Assembly: GCA_947483455.1 (NCBI GenBank)
Contig: CANKNK010000069.1
Coordinates: 1 to 7,904 of the forward strand
Source of the DNA: Comamonadaceae bacterium
GTDB taxonomy: Bacteria; Pseudomonadota; Gammaproteobacteria; Burkholderiales; Burkholderiaceae_C
DNA length: 7,904 nucleotides
Direction: 5' to 3'
Position numbers and translations under genes: made by a program. The notes beneath the pieces were generated by a model. The model did no database searches. It was not told the origin of the DNA and was given only the letters and a program-made list of their open reading frames with translations. Positions 1 to 5,837 of this stretch are shown here, piece by piece (the first letter of the stretch is position 1; each line of letters begins with the position of its first letter).

Positions 1-229
1 ACCAGACGGCGTGATGCCCGCTTTCCAGCGTCATGCGGCCTTTGGCTGCTATAAAAACCTGTTGGTATAGGTAAAGCCTGGCCTCCGGCCCAATCACGCC
101 GGAATACGTCACCTCGTAGGTATGGCGCAAAACTTTGCGACCCCTGGCGCGGGCCGAGCCGGCATCAAATTCGTGATGGGAGTCCCCATCGGGCTCGGTC
201 TGGACCAGGGAATGTTGCGCTGGCTGCAT
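1..229 (-). CDS. Unrecognised protein, N-terminal part only (runs off left edge)
   Basis: The minus strand is open from an ATG at 229-227 to the window edge, giving 76 codons without a stop. The protein begins MQPAQHSLVQTEPDGDSHHE and continues with a basic stretch (ARARGRKVLRH), then alternating hydrophobic residues (TYEVTYSG, ARLYLYQQVFIAAK) that suggest beta strands. There is no signal peptide or membrane segment in the visible part. A purine-rich GAAGAGA about 8 bases upstream of the ATG is a reasonable ribosome binding site, which supports both the gene and this start. The gene diverges from the response regulator across an AT-rich spacer, so it could be a regulatory target or partner of that regulator, but this is inference only. 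I do not recognise the family and propose no function. Confidence 0.5.
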   Translation of the reverse strand, partial: MQPAQHSLVQTEPDGDSHHEFDAGSARARGRKVLRHTYEVTYSGVIGPEARLYLYQQVFIAAKGRMTLESGHHAVW

Positions 230-290
230 GATTTTTGTCTCTTCTATGATTTTTTCAATACACAGCCCATAGTAACAAAATCATTAAATA

Positions 291-359
291 ATTGCTTAAG
301 TTAACATTCAATTGCAATTAGAGTTGTTTTTGGTTTATATTGAGTTTCGATTGCTTAAG
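291..359 (+). repeat. Direct repeat ATTGCTTAAG flanking the candidate promoter
   Basis: ATTGCTTAAG occurs at 291-300 and again at 350-359, 59 bases apart start to start. A third ATTGC begins the right part of the palindrome AATTGCAATT at 310-319. The repeats bracket the putative -35 and -10 elements. OmpR-family regulators typically bind tandem direct repeats, so these are candidate operator sites for the response regulator itself or another factor. This is inference; the exact repetition of the 10-mer is what the sequence shows. Confidence 0.45.
312..341 (+). promoter_or_regulatory. Candidate sigma-70 promoter for the response regulator
   Basis: TTGCAA at 312-317 matches four of six bases of the -35 consensus. 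TATATT at 336-341 matches five of six of the -10 consensus. The spacer is 18 bases. The -35 lies inside the perfect palindrome AATTGCAATT (310-319), so a protein bound to the palindrome would compete with RNA polymerase. Transcription would start near 348 and give a leader of about 280 bases before the gene. This is the best promoter-like match in the AT-rich segment, but AT-rich DNA produces such matches by chance, so confidence is moderate. Confidence 0.45.
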
Positions 360-366
360 GGTAGGC

Positions 367-466
367 CGTAGGAGTCTGCCGCAGCGTGCGTTGAATACCC
401 ACATGTCCTACGAAGAAACATCCAACGTGTACTCACCCATTTTGGGTCCTATGGCCCCAAGGCCAT
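367..466 (+). promoter_or_regulatory. Potentially structured leader RNA
   Basis: Three perfect inverted repeats follow one another. CGTAGGA (367-373) pairs with TCCTACG (406-412) and encloses a small CGCA/TGCG hairpin at 380-390. ACCCA (435-439) pairs with TGGGT (443-447) across a 3-base loop. ATGGCC (451-456) pairs with GGCCAT (461-466) across the loop CCAA. All lie in the predicted 5' leader of the response regulator. No run of T follows the last hairpin, so it is not an intrinsic terminator. I recognise no known riboswitch. A structured leader or small RNA is possible, and chance pairing is the alternative. Confidence 0.3.
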
Positions 467-620
467 CTGCCCGAGCCACTACCAAGTGTTCTGGTTTAGC
501 TCTTTTTGCCGCATCCCAGCGCGCTCTCACGACGCGCTACCGACGCGCTCGCACAAACGCTTCAGAATTGGTCAACCTTAAAGGTGTGCGTTAGTTATGT
601 TTCGCCCTGATTTAATTTGT

Positions 621-624
621 GGAG
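621..624 (+). promoter_or_regulatory. Ribosome binding site GGAG that fixes a TTG start at 631
   Basis: GGAG at 621-624 sits 6 bases before TTG at 631-633. The upstream in-frame GTG at 619 has no purine-rich sequence in front of it and itself overlaps this GGAG. The TTG start gives a protein beginning MFNIIIVDDN, which is how receiver domains normally begin, so it is preferred over the GTG. Confidence 0.65.
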
Positions 625-630
625 CGAAGC

Positions 631-1317
631 TTGTTTAACATCATCATCGTCGACGACAACGCCGAGCTGCGTCAGGGCTTAGAGAGCCATCTTTCGCAAG
701 ATGGTTTTAGAGTCGTCGCACTTGAAGATGGTGAGCGCCTCAGTAGCGCGATCAATGCCAACAAGCCCGATGCGCTTTTGGTGGATTTGAACCTAGCACA
801 AGAAGATGGTATTGACATCATTAAGCGGGTCAAGCGCGCCTATCCGCTTCTGGGCGTGGTGGTCTTGACGGCCAGGGTGCGCAGCATCGACCGCAAAATG
901 GCTTACGAAGCAGGCGCCGATGTTTTCATGACCAAACCGGCAGGCGCCGATGAGGTCAGCACAGTGCTCAAAAGCGTGTGCCGTCGTGTCGCGCCCTTAG
1001 CGCAAGACACCGAATGGGTCCTGGACTTGCGGGGCCACCGAGTGGTGCCTCCCAGCGGCCAGGCCATTGGCCTGACCGGACGCGAATGCCTGCTCTTGCA
1101 CGAGCTTGCGTTGTCGGCGCAATTGCTGAGTTATTACCGATTATTTGAAGTGCTGGGCGATGCGGATGTGTCCGAGCAAGTCAACAAAATACGCATTGAG
1201 CAATTGATTAGCAGGGTCCGCCAAAAACTAGCGCCGACTTTGGGTGGCAGCGCCAGTATCAAAGTCCTGCGCTGCAGAGGCTACCGGCTTTGCATTACGG
1301 TCCGCGTAGAGGCCTGA
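631..1317 (+). CDS. OmpR/PhoB-family response regulator
   Basis: This is a two-component transcription factor: a kinase phosphorylates the receiver, which controls DNA binding by the C-terminal domain. From the TTG at 631 the product is 228 residues, normal for the family. The receiver spans about residues 2-118. It has the acidic pair D8-D9, phospho-acceptor D52 (in LLVDLNL), T80 (VVLTAR) and K102-P103 (MTKPA), so all phosphorylation residues are present. The winged-helix domain spans about 128-224, with LTGRECLLLHELA, the recognition-helix region EQLISRVRQKL and the terminal hairpin RGYRL (216-220). The usual acidic residue-rich LTPTE start is altered to LTGRE. No histidine kinase lies within the window, so the partner is unknown. 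The stop TGA (1315-1317) abuts the rsmA stop on the other strand. The specific regulon cannot be read from the sequence. Confidence 0.93.
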   Translation: MFNIIIVDDNAELRQGLESHLSQDGFRVVALEDGERLSSAINANKPDALLVDLNLAQEDGIDIIKRVKRAYPLLGVVVLTARVRSIDRKMAYEAGADVFMTKPAGADEVSTVLKSVCRRVAPLAQDTEWVLDLRGHRVVPPSGQAIGLTGRECLLLHELALSAQLLSYYRLFEVLGDADVSEQVNKIRIEQLISRVRQKLAPTLGGSASIKVLRCRGYRLCITVRVEA

Positions 1318-2097
1318 TCAGCCTATTTGTAGCGCAAGCTGCTGTGTCAGCGCGATGTACTCCGCAACCGCAACTTCCTGCGCGCGCCTTTGCAAATCAA
1401 AGCTTCCGGAGAAATGGTGTTGGTCTAAAAACGCGCCCAAGGTGTGCCGCAGTAGCTTGCGCCGTTGACTGAAGGCGACTTGCACCAAGGGGCCCAAGAG
1501 TGCGGCATCGTGCAGCGCCGGCTTAGCCAGGGGCTGCATGCGTACCACAGCGCTGTCCACCCGCGGTGGCGGGGTAAAACTTTGTGGCGCGACGGCCAAC
1601 ACGTTTTCCATCTGGTAACGCCATTGCAGCATCACGCTCAAGCGTCCGAAATCGGCGGTGTCGGGCGCGGCGACCATACGGTCCACCACTTCTTTTTGCA
1701 GCATGAAGTGCTGGTCCTCAATGCAGACCGCAAAATCGAGCAGGTGAAACAAAATTGGCGTGGAAATGTTGTAAGGCAAGTTACCCACGACCCGCAAGCG
1801 GCCTTGCGTCTTTGCGCCTTGCGCGCTAAGCGCGCTAAAGTCAACGCGAAGCACGTCGGACTCGATCACGTGCAGATGCGCATGGGTGCGCAAGCGCGCG
1901 GCCAGATCACGGTCTAATTCGATCACCGTCAGCGCACCCAAACGCTCCACCAAGGGCTGCGTCAAAGCGCCAAGTCCCGGCCCGATTTCCACCATCGTCT
2001 GACCTGCCTGCGGGGAGATGGCTTGCACGATGGCTTCGATAACGCTGCCGTCGCTCAAAAAATGCTGACCAAAGCGCTTACGCGGTATGTGTTGCAT
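1318..2097 (-). CDS. rsmA: 16S rRNA (adenine1518-N6/adenine1519-N6)-dimethyltransferase RsmA (KsgA)
   Basis: RsmA uses S-adenosylmethionine to dimethylate two adjacent adenines in the 3'-terminal helix of 16S rRNA, a late step in small-subunit assembly. The 259-residue product has the family marks in order. These are RKRFGQHFL (6-14), the SAM-binding loop EIGPGLG (37-43), the acidic VIELD (58-62), ESD (79-81), the catalytic NLPYN (106-110), and [13 protein letters not shown] (175-187). A TTG lies one codon upstream of the ATG at 2097. I use the ATG because AGGCGG lies about 5 bases before it. The gene is third in the lptD-surA-rsmA cluster, 40 bases after surA. That gap contains a small GGCAC/GTGCC inverted repeat (2117-2131) but no T run. 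No terminator follows the gene, which meets the response regulator stop to stop. Confidence 0.96.
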   Translation of the reverse strand: MQHIPRKRFGQHFLSDGSVIEAIVQAISPQAGQTMVEIGPGLGALTQPLVERLGALTVIELDRDLAARLRTHAHLHVIESDVLRVDFSALSAQGAKTQGRLRVVGNLPYNISTPILFHLLDFAVCIEDQHFMLQKEVVDRMVAAPDTADFGRLSVMLQWRYQMENVLAVAPQSFTPPPRVDSAVVRMQPLAKPALHDAALLGPLVQVAFSQRRKLLRHTLGAFLDQHHFSGSFDLQRRAQEVAVAEYIALTQQLALQIG

Positions 2098-2137
2098 CAA
2101 AACCGCCTACCGCACCGGCACTGCGCGTGCCACCGGC

Positions 2138-3460
2138 TTATCCGGGATCACGTATTTCAACGAAAGCGCGGCCACGCACGTCCCGGACCCAGGCCTCAAA
2201 GGCCTCGTCGGCACGTTTGGCCCGCAGCAAGTTGCGTTCACGTTCGCCTAGCTGGGCAGGCGTCAGGTCCACAATGCGGCGCTCCAAGAGTTCAATCAGG
2301 TGGACCCCAAAACGCGATACCAGCGGTTCGGCAATTTCCTTTTCCCGCAGGCGCGCAAGCACTTGTTCAAATTCGGGAACAAACAGGCCGGGCCCAGCCC
2401 AGCCTAAATCGCCGCCCTGGGCTGCGCTACCGTCTCGCGATAGCGCGCGCGCTTGCGCCTCAAAGGTGGTGGCGCCTGAAAGAATGCGTTCACGTACTGC
2501 AGCGAGTTGCTTGGTAGCTTGTTCCAGCGTCAAGGACGCATCGAGCCGCAGCAGGATATGGCGCGCATGGTGCTGCACTTGGGTGTCCGAGAGCCCATTG
2601 ACGCGTCGCTCCAATAATTTGAGCAAATGCAAGCCCGCATCCGAGCGCACCCATTGCGATACCCCGCCGACCGCCAGGGCCTGACTTGCATTGACAAACA
2701 AGGGAGGGTAGCGCTCGGCCGGACGCAAGCCAAGTTGCCCTGCATTGCTGCGTTCAGCCGCTGAAAATTGTTGTACCAGGGACTCAAAGGAATCGCCGGC
2801 CTTTAATCGGTCTAGAATTTTCTCGGCCTGCTGCTGGGCCTCTGTGACTTTAGCCGCACTGGGGTTTTCCGGCAGCGCCAAAAACAAATGCCCAAGATTG
2901 ATCTCCTGGTTTTGCGGGTCTTTGGCCGCTTCTTTGCGCGCAGCCAGCGCCGCCTCTACTTCGGCATCGCTGATTTTGATCCGCCCCTCCACCTCACGCT
3001 CTTGCAAGCGGTTGATCAGGAGCTGGTCGCGCAATTGCTTGCGAAACGCGGCCTGGGTCGTTCCACGCCGCTCCAAGTTGGCACGCAGCTGCCCCAGGTC
3101 TAATTGGTTTTGGGCGGCGATATTGGCTTCCGCTTGGTCGATAGCAGCGGGGTCGATGCGCAAGCCTGTTTCCCTGGCCAGTTGGAGTTGTGCGCGCTCT
3201 ACGACCATGCGCTCCAGCAAAGCCGCACGAAGATCTGCTGCGGGCGGTAGCGGAGCAGACTGCGGGCCACGGCTTTCCATCAATTGTCGGATCTGGTTTT
3301 CCAACTCCGCATTGGTAATGGGCTCCGAATTGACCAGCGCAACAATGTAATCATTGTTTGGCGCAGTCTGTGCATGGCCTGCCGTGTTGATTGCAAGCAA
3401 AAGAGAAAAAATCCACACATGCAACTTCATACGATTAGGGGTAAAGAGTGAATGAACCAT
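2138..3460 (-). CDS. surA: Periplasmic chaperone / peptidyl-prolyl isomerase SurA
   Basis: SurA escorts unfolded outer-membrane proteins across the periplasm to the BAM complex, and LptD is one of its best-known clients. The 440-residue product has a Sec signal peptide with hydrophobic core LHVWIFSLLLAI and a likely cleavage after AGHA (residue 30). The N-terminal chaperone domain spans about 36-180, beginning DYIVALVNSEPITNAELENQ. Parvulin domain 1 covers about 186-286 and domain 2 about 296-394. Domain 2 carries ARHILLR and GGDLGW plus paired Phe residues, as in active parvulins; domain 1 is more diverged. The C-terminal helix returns to the chaperone core. The ATG at 3460 is chosen because GAGG, overlapping the lptD stop, lies 10 bases upstream. 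An internal ATG at 3430 would also keep a signal peptide but has no binding site. pdxA, which often follows surA, is absent. Confidence 0.96.
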   Translation of the reverse strand: MVHSLFTPNRMKLHVWIFSLLLAINTAGHAQTAPNNDYIVALVNSEPITNAELENQIRQLMESRGPQSAPLPPAADLRAALLERMVVERAQLQLARETGLRIDPAAIDQAEANIAAQNQLDLGQLRANLERRGTTQAAFRKQLRDQLLINRLQEREVEGRIKISDAEVEAALAARKEAAKDPQNQEINLGHLFLALPENPSAAKVTEAQQQAEKILDRLKAGDSFESLVQQFSAAERSNAGQLGLRPAERYPPLFVNASQALAVGGVSQWVRSDAGLHLLKLLERRVNGLSDTQVQHHARHILLRLDASLTLEQATKQLAAVRERILSGATTFEAQARALSRDGSAAQGGDLGWAGPGLFVPEFEQVLARLREKEIAEPLVSRFGVHLIELLERRIVDLTPAQLGERERNLLRAKRADEAFEAWVRDVRGRAFVEIRDPG

Positions 3461-3470
3461 GGTAAAAACG

Positions 3471-3475
3471 CCTCA
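3471..3475 (-). promoter_or_regulatory. surA ribosome binding site overlapping the lptD stop codon
   Basis: On the minus strand the lptD stop TGA (3475-3473) runs directly into GG, forming TGAGG. Its GAGG serves as the likely Shine-Dalgarno sequence 10 bases before the surA ATG at 3460. With only 12 bases between the two genes, surA translation is probably coupled to termination of lptD. Confidence 0.5.
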
Positions 3476-5782
3476 GCGAAGGTACTGGTAGCGCGGGATG
3501 CTATCGGTTAGGGTTTTGAAGGGGTCAATTCCAAGTCGCGTAAAGCCCACCAACTCCATTTGGAACATCAGTTTGGAATTCGCGGTCTGGGGCGTGATAG
3601 GGGTGCGGCTGTACACAACGCGGGCAATCCAGCAACCTGCATCGTACTCTAGGCCCAGAAGGCTATCGACCAGTTGCTGTTCGCGCAAACTGTAGGCCAC
3701 GCGCCCGAGACCGTAGTAGCGGCCGGCATCGGGATCGGACCTAGCGCCTGCCAGGTTCCAAAGCCCCTGGAGTGGCCATTGCCAGCTAATGTCCACTTGC
3801 TCGCTTGCGTTTAATTGCGAGCGATAAGCGACATTGAGCGTTTGAAAATCGCCGGCATGGTAGCGCCCGCCGATTACCGAGCGCACCGATTGCTGGGTTT
3901 GGATGTTGTATTGCGTGGCAGCGTCCACCACCCAACGGTCTCCCAGGTTGAGGCGCGAACCCAGCAACACATCGCTCAGTCCGGTTGCGGCGGGTGCTTG
4001 CCCGGGCAAGAGGGTTACTTTTTGCTCTTCAAACCGTAAGCGCTGCGCCATACCAAAGCTGGCCAATTGGGCGCCAGTGTCCGGGTTGAGAAAACGCGTT
4101 GTCAGGCCTAACGTTAGCAAATTATTATCGGAAATCTTGTCGTGGCCGACATAGGCGTTCTCGGTAAATACAGCGGTCAAATTCAGGTCTTGCGCCGCCG
4201 TGTCGTAATTGGGTAGCAGGCTTTGGTCGGTAAAGGGCGTGTACACATAAAAAGCACGCGGCTCCAAGGTTTGCAGCAGCTTTGCGCCCAAAATCTCCGT
4301 GTTGCGTTCAAAGGTAAGCCCGGCGTCTAAGCTGAAGGTGCTGACCAGGCTATTGGCTGACTGCTGGTTGCTAATGGGGGCGTCAAATTGGTAGCCCGCC
4401 ACATGGGTTTGCACTTTGGGCGTCAGGTAAAAAGCTGGCCAAATCATGGGGTAGCTGATTTGCGCCCAGGCAAAAGCGCGCTGCGCATTGGGCTGGCGCG
4501 TGAGTGTGCGGTCCCCCTCAAACTGGGTGAAGTCGGTGTCCACCGACCAGTCGAACCCTTGCACATTGCTTTGGGCATAGCGCAGCGTCCACTGCGGCAT
4601 CCGGTCATAAGGCGTGATGATTTGCAGGCCCTGCCATTTTTGTACTTTCAGCATAGAAGACAAATCACCCCGCCCCCAACTCGCCGTGAGGTCTGCCGGC
4701 AGTTGCCGATTCGTTCCGCCCAAAGGCAAGCCGCTTTGCAAAAGCGTGCTGCTGATAAAGTCCGATCCGTAGTTGTCGTCGCCCACGCGGCTGATATTGG
4801 CGGCTATGGAAATGCTGCCAACCGGGCTGGCAATCTGCGTATTGTGTAAAAGCGCCAGCGCAACGCGGTCTTGCCCGCGCAAGCGGTCGCCCGGCATATA
4901 GGCTAGCTTCAAATCCCCGGAATAGTTCGGCTCCAGATAGCGCAATTGGTTTTCAATATTCACCCCCCGGTTGCTCATGAAGTTGGGCGTCACCGTCAGG
5001 TCGTAGTGGGGCGCGAGGTTAAAGTAGTAAGGCGTGGCCAGTTCAAACCCGTTGGTGCTGTCTATGCCAAACAAGGGTGGCAAAAAACCCGATTTGCGTT
5101 TTTCCGTGATGGGAAAACTAAAGGGTGGCACCGGCAGTACCGGCAGACCCTGGAAGTGCAAATAGGCGCCCTGGGCTTGCCCAATCTCTTGCTCATTGTC
5201 GATATTCAGTTGCTTGGCGGTCAGCGCCCACTCGGGCACCCATTGAGGGCCGGGCTTGCGTCTACAGGTGGTGTAGCTACCCTGGTGGGCCGTCATATGG
5301 TTTTTATCTGCAAAGTCAGCGCGCAGTGCTTCGCCGTGGCCTTTTTCTCCGCCTAGCTGGTAGGTGATGTCGGTGAAAAAGCCCTCAAAGCGTTCTACAT
5401 CCATGTCCAGATAGCTGCCGGTATAAATGCGTTCGTTGCGCTCAATGCGCACATGGCCTTGGGCTTGCATGCGATCGGTGCGCTGGTCGTAACGCAGGCG
5501 GTCGGCGCTGATCTGCGCGTCTGAGCGCAGCATTTGCGCGTTGCCTTCCAGGACCACTTCCTTGTCGGCATGCCCGCTGAGCGTGTCACCAGACAGGTAA
5601 GCCCAGTTTTTTTGGCCAGGTGTGTTCATCAGACTGGCGGGGCCTGGTGCCGCGGGCGGCGCGCTCTGCGCGCTTACGGGAATCGATAGCACGGTCAGCG
5701 CCGCCCAAAGCCCCGCTTGGACCAGAATCTTCGCTTTTGCAGCCCGTGCCAAGGCAACAGGCAAGCGGTATTCTGTAAGCAT
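3473..5782 (-). CDS. lptD: LPS-assembly outer-membrane protein LptD
   Basis: LptD with the lipoprotein LptE forms the outer-membrane translocon that places lipopolysaccharide in the outer leaflet. The 769-residue product is normal for the family. A Sec signal peptide ends near VSAQS (about residue 38). The periplasmic LptA-like domain follows at about 57-215 (NWAYLSGDTLSGHADKEVVL). The C-terminal barrel covers about 220-769, with family-typical SGFLPPLFGID (231-241), TPNFMSNRG (265-273) and LEPRAFYVY (506-514). The terminal residues RYQYLR resemble other family C-termini. Only two cysteines are present, C173 and C717, so a single inter-domain disulfide is expected. The ATG at 5782 gives a complete signal peptide, although no good ribosome binding site precedes it. 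The frame stays open much further upstream, but that part has no family features and overlaps the divergent kinase. It leads the surA and rsmA cluster. Confidence 0.96.
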   Translation of the reverse strand: MLTEYRLPVALARAAKAKILVQAGLWAALTVLSIPVSAQSAPPAAPGPASLMNTPGQKNWAYLSGDTLSGHADKEVVLEGNAQMLRSDAQISADRLRYDQRTDRMQAQGHVRIERNERIYTGSYLDMDVERFEGFFTDITYQLGGEKGHGEALRADFADKNHMTAHQGSYTTCRRKPGPQWVPEWALTAKQLNIDNEQEIGQAQGAYLHFQGLPVLPVPPFSFPITEKRKSGFLPPLFGIDSTNGFELATPYYFNLAPHYDLTVTPNFMSNRGVNIENQLRYLEPNYSGDLKLAYMPGDRLRGQDRVALALLHNTQIASPVGSISIAANISRVGDDNYGSDFISSTLLQSGLPLGGTNRQLPADLTASWGRGDLSSMLKVQKWQGLQIITPYDRMPQWTLRYAQSNVQGFDWSVDTDFTQFEGDRTLTRQPNAQRAFAWAQISYPMIWPAFYLTPKVQTHVAGYQFDAPISNQQSANSLVSTFSLDAGLTFERNTEILGAKLLQTLEPRAFYVYTPFTDQSLLPNYDTAAQDLNLTAVFTENAYVGHDKISDNNLLTLGLTTRFLNPDTGAQLASFGMAQRLRFEEQKVTLLPGQAPAATGLSDVLLGSRLNLGDRWVVDAATQYNIQTQQSVRSVIGGRYHAGDFQTLNVAYRSQLNASEQVDISWQWPLQGLWNLAGARSDPDAGRYYGLGRVAYSLREQQLVDSLLGLEYDAGCWIARVVYSRTPITPQTANSKLMFQMELVGFTRLGIDPFKTLTDSIPRYQYLR

Positions 5783-5824
5783 GAACAAGGAAGCGGGCAA
5801 GGTAGGTGCGCAAAAAGATGGACA

Positions 5825-5837
5825 ATGGATTATCCAT
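5825..5837. promoter_or_regulatory. 13-base palindrome in the lptD/kinase divergent spacer
   Basis: ATGGAT, T, ATCCAT forms a perfect inverted repeat at 5825-5837. It lies between the divergent lptD start (5782) and the kinase start (5836) and overlaps that kinase start codon. On the minus strand its centre reads GATAAT (5834-5829), five of six bases of a -10 element directed toward lptD. No good -35 is seen at 16-18 bases. It may be an operator, part of the lptD promoter, or chance. The whole spacer is only 53 bases, so promoters for one or both genes must overlap coding sequence. Confidence 0.3.

Larger units (their letters stand above)
230..630. other. Long divergent intergenic region upstream of the response regulator
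   Basis: About 400 bases separate the leftward unknown gene from the response-regulator start. Positions 231-360 are only about 27% GC by hand count, sharply below the flanking coding DNA. They contain a 10-base direct repeat, a 10-base palindrome and a sigma-70-like promoter, each listed separately. Positions 361-630 have ordinary composition and could be transcribed as a leader of roughly 280 bases with several short perfect inverted repeats. An open frame (ATG at 403, stop ending at 594) crosses it. That frame lacks a ribosome binding site and has an unremarkable, low-conservation-looking product, so I do not call it a gene. Near the right end, CGACGCGCT occurs twice, at 530-538 and 541-549. 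No tRNA or clear terminator is visible. Confidence 0.7.

Noticed and set aside
451..466. ATGGCC-CCAA-GGCCAT hairpin considered as an intrinsic terminator
   Set aside because: No T run follows on either strand and no gene ends just before it.
530..549. CGACGCGCT repeated twice with an 11-base period, considered as iterons or an operator
   Set aside because: Only two full copies in a GC-rich patch; too few to support an origin or binding array.
403..594. Open frame of 63 codons in the response-regulator leader beginning MSYEETSNVYS
   Set aside because: No ribosome binding site before the ATG, mixed codon use unlike the neighbours, no recognisable domain, and overlap with possible RNA stems. 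A real small protein is not excluded.
1465..1917. Plus-strand open frame of 150 codons opposite rsmA
   Set aside because: rsmA motifs are intact on the other strand; the product is His/Arg-rich with no recognisable fold.
2745..3350. Long antisense open frame opposite surA (201 codons)
   Set aside because: Low-complexity Ser/Ala/Arg-rich product in a frame complementary to a clear surA gene; a composition artefact.
4388..5356. Two plus-strand open frames of 153 and 136 codons opposite lptD
   Set aside because: Shadow frames of lptD with no domain, no ribosome binding site and no break in the lptD coding pattern.
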